Assembly: GCA_040220875.1 (NCBI GenBank)
Contig: JAVJVX010000009.1
Location: 1-64,000 of the forward strand
From: Alphaproteobacteria bacterium
GTDB lineage: Bacteria > Pseudomonadota > Alphaproteobacteria > JAVJVX01
Reading direction: 5' to 3'
DNA: 64,000 nt
A model generated the notes under the pieces. That model searched no databases and had not been told where the DNA came from. It saw nothing but the letters and a program-made list of their open reading frames with translations. The translations under genes and the position numbers were made by a program. The first letter of the stretch is position 1; each line of letters opens with the position of its first letter. Positions 29,107 to 38,842 of the stretch are shown here, one piece after another.

Positions 29107-30897
29107 ATGTTCAAGGAATTCATGAAGCGGACATCGGATCGTAACTCGGGGGGCGTTTTCAGCAAACTCGCGCTGATCCCGATCCGGACGAAACTCTTTG
29201 GCCTTCTGGGCCTGCTGCTGGTAGCGAGCGTGGTCGGGAATCTCGTCATTCGCGGCGGCGTGTCGGATGCGAACATGGCCGTGGAAACCCAGGTGACGAG
29301 CCTGGCGCGCCTGGAGCTGGTTCAGGACGCCAACAATGATTTCTCGGACATGAAGTACTGGTATACCGACCTCTCCAACAGCCTGTCCGAAAAATCCCTG
29401 GCCGAAGCCACCAAGTCGCTCGACCTGCTGCAATCAGGACTCGATCAGATCGAGGTCTTCGCGCCGGAGGCGGTCTCCCCTCTCCGCACGCACGTGACCG
29501 CAATCGAAGACGAATCGCTCAACGCCCTTGACGCCTATGCGGTCGATGACCGGTTGACCGGGAACGGACATATGGAAGTCGCCCGCCAGCATATGGCCAC
29601 GGTTACCGGCGCCCTGAACGAACTCCTGGCGACAGAGAGAAATGCGGCCCAGGCGGCGAATGGCATTGTGCGCAACGAGACCAGCCGCGTCCTGACGCTT
29701 TCCTTTCTGGTCCTGTTCGTGACAGCAAGCTTCACGGCCGTGGTGGCACTCACTATTCTCGGCTCGGTCGTCTCACCCCTTCGGCGCATGACGGGGTCCA
29801 TGTCGCAGCTTGCCTCGGGGGACAAGGATATAGATCTGCCGGATCTCGTCCGGAGCGATGAATTCGGCGACATGGCCCGCGCGGTCGAGGTCTTCCGGGA
29901 AAATGCCATCCGCGCGGATGCCCTGGCGGAAGAAAAGGAAAAGGAACGCGCGGCGACAGAACAACGGGTTCTCGAGATCGAACGCCTCAATGCGGAACAG
30001 AAGCGTCAGGCGGAAGCGCGGGCCAAGGAGCAGGAAGCAAAGGAGAAGCGGGCTCGGCAGCTCGAGGACGCCAGCCGCAAGTTTGAATCCGACGTCGCAG
30101 AAGCGCTCGAGGCCGTCGCCCGGTCTTGCGAGACCATGTACTCGACGGCTGACAGCATGTCGAACACGGCGACTCTGACGGCGAAGGAGACCGAGCAGGT
30201 CTCCAGCTCGACCGTTTCGGCCTCCGACAGCATCCAGGCCGTCGCCGCGGCGGCTGAAGAGCTTTCGGCCTCCATCGCGGAGATCACCCGTCAGGTCAAC
30301 GAGTCGGAGACGATTGCCGCCAATGCGGTCAACGAGTCGGAGGAAGCGTCAATTGTCGTAAAGAGTCTGTCGGATACCGCGAACGAGGTGAGCGAGGTGA
30401 CGGCACTGATCAGCGAAATCGCCAATCAGACCAATCTCCTTGCGCTGAACGCAACAATCGAGGCGGCGCGTGCCGGTGAAGCTGGCAAGGGTTTCGCCAT
30501 CGTGGCATCTGAAGTCAAGGATCTCGCCAATCAGACGGCGGCCGCGACGGAAAAGATCTCGACCCAGATGTCCCTGATGCAGGAGGCGACGGGAAAGACC
30601 GTTTCGGTCATCACCAAGGTCAAGGACATCATTCAGCAACTCGGCGACATTGCCGGTGTGGTGACCGAATCGGTACAGCAGCAGGATTCCGCGACCCGGG
30701 AAATCGCGGAAAGATCGCAGAACGTCTCGATGACGATGGGCGAAGTTTCGACGTCTGCCAGCGGCGTCAGCAGGCGGGCTTCGGAAACCGGCGCATCGGC
30801 GGCACAAGTGCTGGAAGCATCGGGAGAAGTCGCGCAGCAGGCCGAGTTCCTCAAGAACGAGGTCAGCAAGTTCCTGGCGGGCATCAAGGCGGCCTGA
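29107..30897 (+). CDS. Methyl-accepting chemotaxis protein
   Basis: 596 aa transmembrane chemoreceptor. TM1 about 28-50, periplasmic four-helix-type sensor domain 51-194, TM2 195-223, HAMP 224-276, a long charged helix rich in Lys/Glu/Arg 270-320, then the signalling hairpin whose tip [20 protein letters not shown] (about 435-454) binds CheA/CheW. Glutamate/glutamine methylation sites are expected flanking it. No CheR-docking pentapeptide at the C-terminus (ends FLAGIKAA). Last gene of the barrel-binding protein-receptor unit; no che genes in the window. Ligand unknown. Confidence 0.93.
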   Translation: MFKEFMKRTSDRNSGGVFSKLALIPIRTKLFGLLGLLLVASVVGNLVIRGGVSDANMAVETQVTSLARLELVQDANNDFSDMKYWYTDLSNSLSEKSLAEATKSLDLLQSGLDQIEVFAPEAVSPLRTHVTAIEDESLNALDAYAVDDRLTGNGHMEVARQHMATVTGALNELLATERNAAQAANGIVRNETSRVLTLSFLVLFVTASFTAVVALTILGSVVSPLRRMTGSMSQLASGDKDIDLPDLVRSDEFGDMARAVEVFRENAIRADALAEEKEKERAATEQRVLEIERLNAEQKRQAEARAKEQEAKEKRARQLEDASRKFESDVAEALEAVARSCETMYSTADSMSNTATLTAKETEQVSSSTVSASDSIQAVAAAAEELSASIAEITRQVNESETIAANAVNESEEASIVVKSLSDTANEVSEVTALISEIANQTNLLALNATIEAARAGEAGKGFAIVASEVKDLANQTAAATEKISTQMSLMQEATGKTVSVITKVKDIIQQLGDIAGVVTESVQQQDSATREIAERSQNVSMTMGEVSTSASGVSRRASETGASAAQVLEASGEVAQQAEFLKNEVSKFLAGIKAA

Positions 30898-30910
30898 TCC
30901 TCGGCCTCAC

Positions 30911-31699
30911 TCACGCAGCGGCGGGACGGTCGATCTTGCGAAAAAGGGTGAAGAAGTTTTCCGTGGTGTGTTCGGCCAGCGCTGAGGGAGACATTTCCCT
31001 GAGTTCGGCCAACCGCGCTGCCGTATGGGCCACATAGGCGGGCTCGTTGCGCTTGCCGCGCTTCGGGACCGGCGCCAGATAAGGGGCGTCTGTTTCGACC
31101 AGGATCCTGTCGAGTGGCGCGTCGCGGGCGATATCCCGAAGAGCCTCGGCCTTCTTGAACGTCACGATGCCGGAAAACGAGATGTAGAGCCCGAGGTCGA
31201 GAGCGCATTCGGCGAGCGCCGGACCGGAACTGAAACAGTGAATGAGGCCGGGAAAGGCGCCCTTTTCGTGCTCGTCGCGCAGAATGGCGATGATATCGTC
31301 GTCCGCCTCCCGCGCATGGACGATGAGGGGGAGCCCGGTTTCGCGGGCGGCCCCGATATGGGCGCGGAAATTTTCCCGCTGCTTGTCCCGGGGGGCGTGC
31401 TCGTAGAAATAGTCGAGGCCGGTCTCTCCGATTCCGACGACCTTGGGGTGCTCGGTTTCACGCATCAGCGTTTCCTTGGCGACGCCGGACTCGTTCTCGG
31501 CCTCATGCGGATGAATCCCGACCGAACACCATATACGGTCACACCCTTCCGCCACGCGCCGCACGCCCGGAAAGCGGCTGAGACGGGTGCCGATCGTCAG
31601 CATCGCGCCTACGCCGGCCGCCGCCGCCCGGTCGATCACCTCAGGCAGATCATCTGCGAAATCGGGAAAATCCAGATGGCAGTGACTGTCCACCAGCAT
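30911..31699 (-). CDS. tatD: TatD-family metal-dependent hydrolase
   Basis: 262 aa TIM-barrel deoxyribonuclease. Metal ligands in DSHCHLDF (His6, His8), Glu in GIGETGLDYFYEHAP, His in IVHAREADDD, His in LIHCFSSG, and Asp in LVETDAPYLAPVP. The start overlaps the metG stop by one base. It is the last gene of the minus-strand tmk-holB-metG-tatD unit and converges with the chemoreceptor gene. Confidence 0.94.
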   Translation of the reverse strand: MLVDSHCHLDFPDFADDLPEVIDRAAAAGVGAMLTIGTRLSRFPGVRRVAEGCDRIWCSVGIHPHEAENESGVAKETLMRETEHPKVVGIGETGLDYFYEHAPRDKQRENFRAHIGAARETGLPLIVHAREADDDIIAILRDEHEKGAFPGLIHCFSSGPALAECALDLGLYISFSGIVTFKKAEALRDIARDAPLDRILVETDAPYLAPVPKRGKRNEPAYVAHTAARLAELREMSPSALAEHTTENFFTLFRKIDRPAAA

Positions 31700-33255
31700 C
31701 AGGCAGCCCCCTCGTCCACCACCTCGTAGCGCGGGAAAACGGGGCGCGGTCTGGGCAGTTCGCGGCCGGGTATTAGCCTGTCCGATTCGAGTGTCGCGAA
31801 CTGCCGCGCGTCGCGGGGAACCGCCAGCTGCTCCAGGATCATCTGGCCGCTCTCAGGCATGAAGGGCTGGACCAGAATACCCAGATGCCGAATGACCTCG
31901 GCAAGCACGTAAAGCACTGTGGCCATGCGCGCGGGCTCCGTCTTGCGCAGCGCCCATGGCGCCTGCTCGTCGATATACCGGTTGGCGTCTCCCACGGTCT
32001 GCCAGATCAGTTCGAGGGCCTTGTGAAAGGCCTGGCGGTCGAACTCGGGGCGCAGCCTGTCCAGCAGACCGCCCGCGGTGGCGAGAAGCTCGGAATCGGC
32101 GGCTGTGAAGTTGCCGGGCGTCGGCACCGCGCCCTCGCAGTTCTTGGCGACCATGGACAGGACGCGCTGGCACAGATTGCCCAGGTCATTGGCCAGATCC
32201 GTGTTGATGCGCCGGACCATGGCATCCGGCGAGAAATCGCCATCCTGTCCGAACGGGACCTCGCGCAGCACGAAATAGCGCACCTGGTCCAGTCCGTATT
32301 CCTTGATCAGGTCCAGCGGATCGATCACGTTCCCGAGTGACTTCGATATTTTCTGCCCCTCGTTCGTCCACCAACCATGGGCGAAAACCCGTTGTGGCGG
32401 GGCGAGCCCGGCGGCCATCAGAAAGGCCGGCCAGTAGACGGCATGAAAGCGGATGATGTCCTTGCCAACCATGTGCAGCGCGGCCGGCCAGTAAGTGCGA
32501 TAGAGCGGGTCGTCCGTATCGGGGAAATTCACCGCTGTCAGATAATTGATAAGGGCATCGAGCCAGACATAGATGATGTGTTTCTCGTCACCTGGCACCT
32601 CGACGCCCCAGGAGAAGCTGGTGCGCGAGATGGAAAGGTCCCGCAATCCGCTGGCGATGAAGCTCAGCACCTCGTTGCGGCGGGAATCGGGGCCGATCGC
32701 CTCGGGATGGGCCTTATAATGGGCGAGAAGCCGCTCGCTCCAGGCCGAGAGCCGGAAGAAATAGCTGGGCTCCTCCACCCATTCGACCTCGGCGCCCGAG
32801 GGCGCGATCTTGCGTCCTCCCTCCCCTTCGCTCAGCTCGTTCTCGGCATAAAAGGCCTCATCGCGTACCGAATACCAGCCCGCATAGGTCCCGAGATAGA
32901 TATCGCCGGATTCAACCATGCGCTGCCACAGCGCCTGCGCGGCCCTCGTATGCCGCGCCTCCGTCGTCCGGATAAAATCATCATTCGAAAGGTTAAGAAT
33001 ACCTGTCAAATCCCTGAAATTCTGAGAAACACGGTCGGCAAAAGTCTGCGGGTCCACGCCTGCGCGGGCGGCGGCCTGCTCCACCTTCTGGCCGTGCTCG
33101 TCCGTGCCGGTCAGAAAGAACACGTCATGGCCGTCGAGCCGCTTGAACCGGGCCATCACATCGCTGGCGATGGAAGTGTAGGCGTGGCCGATATGGGGCG
33201 AATCGTTCACGTAATAGATGGGCGTCGTGATGTAGTAAGCCGGTTTCCCGGTCAT
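31699..33255 (-). CDS. metG: Methionyl-tRNA synthetase
   Basis: Charges tRNA-Met with methionine. 518 aa, the short class without the C-terminal dimerisation domain. Class I signatures: HIGH at 21-24 (PIYYVNDSPHIGHAY) and KISKS near residue 300 (NEGQKISKSLGNV). The zinc-binding cysteines of the longer MetG type are absent, which is normal for this form. A 182-bp gap separates it from holB upstream and shows nothing recognisable apart from short repeated GTTTGCCGGA elements. Confidence 0.96.
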   Translation of the reverse strand: MTGKPAYYITTPIYYVNDSPHIGHAYTSIASDVMARFKRLDGHDVFFLTGTDEHGQKVEQAAARAGVDPQTFADRVSQNFRDLTGILNLSNDDFIRTTEARHTRAAQALWQRMVESGDIYLGTYAGWYSVRDEAFYAENELSEGEGGRKIAPSGAEVEWVEEPSYFFRLSAWSERLLAHYKAHPEAIGPDSRRNEVLSFIASGLRDLSISRTSFSWGVEVPGDEKHIIYVWLDALINYLTAVNFPDTDDPLYRTYWPAALHMVGKDIIRFHAVYWPAFLMAAGLAPPQRVFAHGWWTNEGQKISKSLGNVIDPLDLIKEYGLDQVRYFVLREVPFGQDGDFSPDAMVRRINTDLANDLGNLCQRVLSMVAKNCEGAVPTPGNFTAADSELLATAGGLLDRLRPEFDRQAFHKALELIWQTVGDANRYIDEQAPWALRKTEPARMATVLYVLAEVIRHLGILVQPFMPESGQMILEQLAVPRDARQFATLESDRLIPGRELPRPRPVFPRYEVVDEGAA

Positions 33256-33437
33256 ATACTGATTTCCTTCGATGGTTTTACGCGCCCGGCCCGGACCGGC
33301 CGGTGGGGCCCCCGCGCTGGCGTGATGCAGTGGGGCCCGGAAGCCGTTTGCCGGAAACTGTTTGCCGGAGGCTGCTTGTATGGGGTGTGCCGGCGCATAT
33401 CGTCAAGGGCGGAACCGGGCTGCCCGGGGCCCGGATT

Positions 33438-34544
33438 TTACCGGGCCGCTCGGCTCATGGCGAGAAAGGCGTCCATCATCACCTGACTCCGGTCCAGATT
33501 GACCTGCCCTGCCCGGCGGAACATTTGCCGGATCGCCTCTCGCACCTCGATCCATCGCGTCAGTCGCGAGCCCGCGAAGATCCCGGGGTCAGGCACCGGT
33601 TCTCCCGCGACCGGGGCGGGCGGCCCAAGGCCCCGCGCGACCGAGCTTACGGCCCGGGCGATCCACCAGTCCAGCAGATCGATCGCCGCCCGATAGGCCC
33701 CCTCCCGCCCGGCACGGTTGAGGCCGTCGCTGAAGACGTAAAGACTTTCGCCATCGGGTCGCGGCAACTGGGCGAGGAGCGCGGCCAGCTCGGTGTAAAT
33801 GCTGCCGCCATCCTGTGCCGCCATCTCAAGCCCCCGCCCGACGCTGCCATCGGCCAGCCGGGCCAGTACGCGGAGGTCCTCGACTGCCAGTTCGGGCCGG
33901 ACATCGCCGATCAGCGTCTCGATTACCGGTTCCGGGAGCCTCTCGAGCTTGAGGTTCCGGCAGCGGGACCGGATTGTCGGCAGGATCGCACCAGGGCTGT
34001 GGCAAACCAGAAGAATGACTGTTTTTTCAGGGGGTTCTTCCAGAATCTTAAGAATTCCATTTGCGGCATGACGGTTCATCTCATCGACCGAATCGATGAT
34101 CAGAACCCGCCAGCCGCCGGCGCTGGAGGTCCGGCGCAGGAAAGCCTCCGCCCGGCGCACATCGGCGACCACAATCTCGTTTCTGAGCCGGCCGGTTTTC
34201 TCGTCCACCGTGCGTTCCATGGCGACGAGGTCAGGATGGCTGAGGGCGGCGACCTGCGCGAAGACCGGTGAGTCGGGCGAAATGGCCAATGTCCTGTCCG
34301 GTTCGGGCGCGGTCCCGCCAAACAGATCGCCCGCTTCTGGCCCCCCGCTCGCCTCTTCACTCAGAAGATAGCGCGCGAAACGGTAGGCGAGCGTCGCCTT
34401 ACCGACGCCGCGCGGCCCGGAGATCAGCCAACCGTGGTGCAACCGTGCCGAGCGATAGGCGGCGAGCAGCGTCTGTTCGCCCGCGTCATGGCCGAGCAAG
34501 CGGGAAGTTTCCCGGGGCAAGGGAATCGGGCGCGGGTCGGTCAT
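33438..34544 (-). CDS. holB: DNA polymerase III subunit delta'
   Basis: Clamp-loader subunit. 368 aa. P-loop-like GPRGVGKATLAYRF near residue 40, the SRC motif (TIRSRCRNLKLERL), and ILKILEEPPEKTVILLVCHS. The zinc-module cysteines of E. coli delta' are missing, as usual in alphaproteobacteria. Its start overlaps the tmk stop by 4 bases. Confidence 0.94.
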   Translation of the reverse strand: MTDPRPIPLPRETSRLLGHDAGEQTLLAAYRSARLHHGWLISGPRGVGKATLAYRFARYLLSEEASGGPEAGDLFGGTAPEPDRTLAISPDSPVFAQVAALSHPDLVAMERTVDEKTGRLRNEIVVADVRRAEAFLRRTSSAGGWRVLIIDSVDEMNRHAANGILKILEEPPEKTVILLVCHSPGAILPTIRSRCRNLKLERLPEPVIETLIGDVRPELAVEDLRVLARLADGSVGRGLEMAAQDGGSIYTELAALLAQLPRPDGESLYVFSDGLNRAGREGAYRAAIDLLDWWIARAVSSVARGLGPPAPVAGEPVPDPGIFAGSRLTRWIEVREAIRQMFRRAGQVNLDRSQVMMDAFLAMSRAAR

Positions 34545-35206
34545 TCGCCACCCATGATGGACACGCCAAGGCGGGCGCCGATCTCTTCGGCAAGTGCGAG
34601 GCGCACCGTTTCGACCGATTTGGACGCGTCCACGACGATGCAGCGTTCGGGATGCGCCTTGGCGATCTCGACGAATCCGTTCCGCACGCGGCGGTGAAAA
34701 TCGACACCGAGTTGCTCGTAACGGTCATAGCCGGCGCGCCTTCCGCGGGCGCGACCGAGGCCGGTTTCCGGGTCGATATCGAGGATAAAGGTAAGATCCG
34801 GCGCCATTTCTCCCACCGAAAGCCGGTATAGCAGCGCGATATCGTCGAGGGGCACACCATGTCCGTAGCCCTGGTAGGCCACCGTGCTGTCGGCGAAACG
34901 GTCGCTGATCACCCACTGCCCCTTCGCCAGCGCGGGGCGGACCGTGCGCTCCAGATGGACACGCCGGGCTGCGGAATGGAGCAACGCCTCACTCACCGGG
35001 TCCCATTTGCCCAGGCTGCCTTTGACCAGGATATCGCGGATTTCCTCCGCCCCTGGCGCGCCGCCCGGTTCGCGCGTCGTAATCACGTCGAGCCCCGCCC
35101 GGCGCAACCCCTCGGCGAGGAAGGCGATCTGGGTCGATTTTCCCGATCCCTCGCCGCCTTCCAGGGTAATGAATTTGCCGGGCGCCCCGCCCGTGCCGTT
35201 CGGCAA
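34541..35206 (-). CDS. tmk: Thymidylate kinase
   Basis: Phosphorylates dTMP to dTDP. 221 aa. P-loop LEGGEGSGKSTQ at residues 16-27, the DR motif VISDRFADSTVAYQG, and the TREPGG motif. The LID Arg-rich segment GRARGRRAGYDRYEQ follows. It overlaps holB by 4 bases and follows the DacA-type gene by 3 bases. Confidence 0.96.
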   Translation of the reverse strand: MPNGTGGAPGKFITLEGGEGSGKSTQIAFLAEGLRRAGLDVITTREPGGAPGAEEIRDILVKGSLGKWDPVSEALLHSAARRVHLERTVRPALAKGQWVISDRFADSTVAYQGYGHGVPLDDIALLYRLSVGEMAPDLTFILDIDPETGLGRARGRRAGYDRYEQLGVDFHRRVRNGFVEIAKAHPERCIVVDASKSVETVRLALAEEIGARLGVSIMGGE

Positions 35207-35209
35207 GGC

Positions 35210-36412
35210 CTACTGGCCCCACATCAGGTAGCCCAGCGCGGCCGACAGCTTGCCGAACGCGCCCAGTTGCGCAATTTCCTTGCCGGCCGCGAGGGGGATC
35301 ACCTGGTCGTCAAAATCGGGCGCCGACACGGTGACCGTGCCGAGAAGGCTGTCGCCGGTGACCGGGGCCGGGACCGGTCCCTGATAGGCCACCGTTACCG
35401 ACATTTCCCGCCGCGATCGCCGCGGAAGTGTCACGGTCACATCCTCCTCGACCACGAGCGGGACGGTTTTCGCGTCACCAAGCCAGACGCCGGCATGATC
35501 AACCACCTCTCCGGCCGAGAAAAGCTTGTAGTTATCAAATTCGCGAAGCCCCCATTCGAGAAGGCGCCGGCTTTCAGCCGCCCGCTCTCGCTCGCTCTCC
35601 ATGCCATGGGCCACGAGAATCAGGCGTCGGCCGTCGCGCTCGATGGAGGCAGTCAGGCCGTAACCGGAAGCCTCGGTATGTCCGGTCTTGAGTCCGTCGG
35701 CCCCCATCGAATAGAGCAGCGGGTTGCGATTTGTCTGCCGGATGCCGGAAAATGTGAATTCGGTGCCCGAATACAGGTGGTAGTACTCGGGAAAATTCAG
35801 GATCATCGCGCGGGCCAGAATCGCGAGATCATGTGCGCTGCTGACATGGTCGGGGTCGGGCCAGCCGGTCGAATTCCGGAACCGGGAATGCAACATGCCC
35901 AGTTCCTCCGCCTTGCGGGTCATCGCGGCGGCGAACGCCTCTTCCGAGCCCGAAATCCCTTCGGCAATGACGATCGAGGCATCGTTGCCGGACTGGATGA
36001 TGACCCCGCGCAGAAGATCGCCCACGGTGACATCCTTGCCGACCTCGACGAACATCTTCGAGCCGCCCTTGCGCCAGGCCTTCTCGCTGACCCGGAACGG
36101 TGTATCCATACTCAGGCGACCGTCCTTGAGGCGCTCGAAAACGAGATATGTCGTCATGATCTTGGTCATCGAGGCCGGTCCCATCGGTACGTCGGCGTTC
36201 TTCTCGAACAGGACGGCACCGGTCTGCGCGTCCATCAGGTAGACGAACTCGGCCGAGGTGTCGGGCGGGGTTATGGCCTGCGCCGTCTCAGACAGGAAGC
36301 CGGCGCCGAGCAGTGCCAGCCCGGCGAGAGCCAGGCGCCAGCGGCGCTTTCCGGGTTCCCTGCCGGCGAAGGGGCGGGGCGATTTCGATGGCAAGCTCAT
36401 GGATATCCTCAT
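35210..36412 (-). CDS. dacA: D-alanyl-D-alanine carboxypeptidase (DacA/PBP5 type)
   Basis: Periplasmic low-molecular-weight penicillin-binding protein that trims the terminal D-Ala of peptidoglycan pentapeptides. 400 aa. Signal peptide ending near residue 46 (ETAQA), catalytic SMTK in ASMTKIMTTYL, SGN motif (QSGNDAS), and KTG in LKTGHTEASGYG. A PBP5-C-type beta-rich domain follows. In a cluster with rlpA upstream and tmk downstream. Confidence 0.95.
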   Translation of the reverse strand: MRISMSLPSKSPRPFAGREPGKRRWRLALAGLALLGAGFLSETAQAITPPDTSAEFVYLMDAQTGAVLFEKNADVPMGPASMTKIMTTYLVFERLKDGRLSMDTPFRVSEKAWRKGGSKMFVEVGKDVTVGDLLRGVIIQSGNDASIVIAEGISGSEEAFAAAMTRKAEELGMLHSRFRNSTGWPDPDHVSSAHDLAILARAMILNFPEYYHLYSGTEFTFSGIRQTNRNPLLYSMGADGLKTGHTEASGYGLTASIERDGRRLILVAHGMESERERAAESRRLLEWGLREFDNYKLFSAGEVVDHAGVWLGDAKTVPLVVEEDVTVTLPRRSRREMSVTVAYQGPVPAPVTGDSLLGTVTVSAPDFDDQVIPLAAGKEIAQLGAFGKLSAALGYLMWGQ

Positions 36413-36447
36413 CAGACGTGAATTATGCCCGTTTTCGAGCAGGTTCG

Positions 36448-37443
36448 CTAATCAACCACGACCAGCCGTGCATTGGGATGGCCCGACTGGATCACGGATT
36501 CAAGCAGGGCGTCTCCTTCGGCCACCGATGCGACCGGTCCCACCCGTACCCGGTACAGGACCTGCCCGTTCACCTCCACCGGGGTGACGGCGCTGCTGCC
36601 GAGGCTGGTGAGCCGGGTCTGCAAGCGTTCGGCATTGGACTTGTCCGAGAAGGCGCCGGCCTGAACGAAGATGTCGGTCGCATCGGGCGTGGGAAGCTGG
36701 AAAACTTGTTCCGGTTCATCCGGCAGATCGGGCGCGGTCTGTTCCGCCACCACGTCACGAGAGGCCGTTTGCACCGCCCTGCTCCGTTCCGGTTGTGTCG
36801 GGGTCTCGGCCAATGACCCGTCCACGGGCGAGAGCGGCTGGCTCGTGACCTCGCCCGCCGGCGCCGCCACGAGCGTCGGTCCGGGTTGCCCGTCGAGCTT
36901 GCCCGGTGCAGGAAGCCCCTGCAGCAGAGCGACCTCCCGATCGCTCTCACGCTTGAGGTACTGAACCCGGACCTTGGCCGTTCCCGAATCTTTCGTCCCG
37001 AGAAGCTCTGCCGCCCGGCGCGAAAGGTCGATGATCCGGCCGTGAACGAAGGGACCGCGATCATTTACCCGAACCTTGAGGGCGCGCCCGTTGTCGAGGT
37101 TGGTAACCAGGACGACGCTCGGTAGCGGCAAGGTCTTATGGGCGGCCGAAACCTTGTTCATGTCAAAAATTTCGCCGTTCGCCGTAAGCGCCAGGTGAAA
37201 ATTGGGGCCATACCACGACGCGATGCCGGTTTCGTCATAGCTTTCATCGGCCTGCGGATAGTAGGTCACGCCGCTGACACGATACGGGCTGCCGATCTTG
37301 TAGACGCCCCGCGCGTCGTCGATGCCGCCAAGCTGCTTGACCGCGTGGGCGGCCAACCGGGTTTCGGCGCACCCCGTCAGCCCGAAGAGAACCAACAGGG
37401 CAAGGCCGGTTGTCCACCGCCCGCCTGGCATTAACCGGTTCAC
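36448..37443 (-). CDS. rlpA: Septal ring lytic transglycosylase RlpA (lipoprotein, SPOR domain)
   Basis: 331 aa. Lipoprotein signal LALLVLFGLTGC with the lipobox Cys; double-psi beta-barrel domain with ETGIASWYGPNFH, VTNLDNGRALKVRVNDRGPF and GRIIDLSRRAAELLG; C-terminal SPOR domain (DIFVQAGAFSDKSNAERLQ) that binds denuded septal glycan. The GTG at 37443 is chosen because an AGGAGG ribosome site sits at ideal spacing; an ATG four codons later is too far from it. Acts at the divisome; next to dacA, consistent with peptidoglycan remodelling. Confidence 0.93.
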   Translation of the reverse strand: MNRLMPGGRWTTGLALLVLFGLTGCAETRLAAHAVKQLGGIDDARGVYKIGSPYRVSGVTYYPQADESYDETGIASWYGPNFHLALTANGEIFDMNKVSAAHKTLPLPSVVLVTNLDNGRALKVRVNDRGPFVHGRIIDLSRRAAELLGTKDSGTAKVRVQYLKRESDREVALLQGLPAPGKLDGQPGPTLVAAPAGEVTSQPLSPVDGSLAETPTQPERSRAVQTASRDVVAEQTAPDLPDEPEQVFQLPTPDATDIFVQAGAFSDKSNAERLQTRLTSLGSSAVTPVEVNGQVLYRVRVGPVASVAEGDALLESVIQSGHPNARLVVVD

Positions 37444-37554
37444 CCTGCCTCCTCCGCCCTCGGTTCTGCTGCGCGCCGGTCTGCCGCCCGCATTCTGCGG
37501 CTGTAGTCTCCGCATCTTGTGGGTAGCGCCCGGCCCGCCCCCTGATCTGGTAAT

Positions 37555-38634
37555 CTACTGATCGCCGATCTTGTCGGCAAGATGCCCGACGGCGAGGCCA
37601 AAAAAGTTCGAGCGATTCCATGCAAGGATGGCGCGGAAATTGTCATAAACGAGAAAGGCCGGTCCGGTATCGCCGGCCGCACGAATGACGGAACCGCGCA
37701 GTTGGCGGTCCGGCAGATCGCTGCCGTCGCGACGGCGCACGCCCATTCCCTGCCAGTCAGCCATGACCTTGCGGATTTCGAGCCCGATCAGTGTCGGGTC
37801 CATCCTTTCCGGCAGTCGCACGGGGCGCCCCCAGGTCTGATCTTCCCGCCAGCCGGATTCGGCCAGATAATTGGCCGCCGAGGCGAAAACGTCGGCCTTC
37901 GAGTCCCAGATATTCCGCCGGCCGTCGCCGTCGTAATCCTCGGCGTGGCGCACGAAGCTGGAGGGCATGAACTGCGACTGGCCCATGGCGCCGGCCCAGG
38001 AGCCCGTCATCCTGTCGGCCGTGATATGACCTTCATCGATGATCTGAAGGGCGTGGAAAAGCTCCTTGCGGAAATAGGCAGCCCGTCTTTCGTCAAAGGC
38101 GAGGGTGGCGACGGCGGGCAGCACCTGAAAGCCGCCGCTGACCCGGCCGAAATCCGTCTCGATTCCCCAGAGGGCGACGATGAAGCGCGGTTGCACGCCA
38201 TAACGGGCGCCGACCTCGCGCAAAAGATCGCGGTTCTCGCGGTACTTCTCGCGCCCTTTCTGAACACGCGAGTCGGGGACGACCCGGTCCATATATTGCT
38301 GGAACGTCAGGGTGAATTCTGGCTGGCGGCGGTCGAGTTCGATCACGCGGGCCAGTGGCTCGATCCCGTCGAGCGCCGCAATCGTGGTGGCCTTGAGATT
38401 GCGCTCGCGCGCTTCGGCCCGGACCCCATCGAGCCAGTCGCTGAAGCCGTCGAACGAAATCTCCTCGGGCGCCCCTGCGGCTGGATTTTCAGGTTTGGCC
38501 CCGGTTTCGGCCGCATCGGCCGGGATGGCCAGCGTGAGGGCGACGAGTGCGGCGGTCATGGCGGTCACGAGGCATATGGGCTCGCGACAGGGTCGTGCGC
38601 GTCGGATCGTCGAGTTGTGGTCCGTCACCGTCAT
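37555..38634 (-). CDS. Lytic murein transglycosylase (MltB/SltB family)
   Basis: 359 aa from the ATG at 38634, which has AGAGGAGA upstream; the frame is open to 38748 without homology. Signal peptide up to about residue 42. The catalytic Glu159 is in ALWGIETDFGRVSGGF; GSWAGAMGQSQFMPSSF and DGDGRRNIWDSKADVFASAA are further family signatures. Cleaves glycan strands to 1,6-anhydromuropeptides in the periplasm. Near rlpA and dacA, so this whole minus-strand stretch is cell-wall oriented. Confidence 0.93.
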   Translation of the reverse strand: MTVTDHNSTIRRARPCREPICLVTAMTAALVALTLAIPADAAETGAKPENPAAGAPEEISFDGFSDWLDGVRAEARERNLKATTIAALDGIEPLARVIELDRRQPEFTLTFQQYMDRVVPDSRVQKGREKYRENRDLLREVGARYGVQPRFIVALWGIETDFGRVSGGFQVLPAVATLAFDERRAAYFRKELFHALQIIDEGHITADRMTGSWAGAMGQSQFMPSSFVRHAEDYDGDGRRNIWDSKADVFASAANYLAESGWREDQTWGRPVRLPERMDPTLIGLEIRKVMADWQGMGVRRRDGSDLPDRQLRGSVIRAAGDTGPAFLVYDNFRAILAWNRSNFFGLAVGHLADKIGDQ

Positions 38635-38842
38635 CGCCTGTGTCTCCTCTTTCCCGCATTTTGCCCGAGGCACCTGCAGACTATCAGCTTCGCCTTTTGC
38701 ATGACGAGCTAAACAGCGCATTTTCTCCCATACTGCAACAGGGGACACGACCGGCCTGGCCGGCTTCCCCCCGCCCGCCGCCTCCGTTAGGCTGATTGCC
38801 GCCGGACCCGCAAGGGCTAAACCATCGGGAATTTCGCACCTC

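Noticed and set aside
34859-36421. A 520-codon plus-strand frame opposite tmk and dacA
   Set aside because: No motifs and Arg/His/Pro-rich; dacA and tmk on the minus strand have full active-site motifs.
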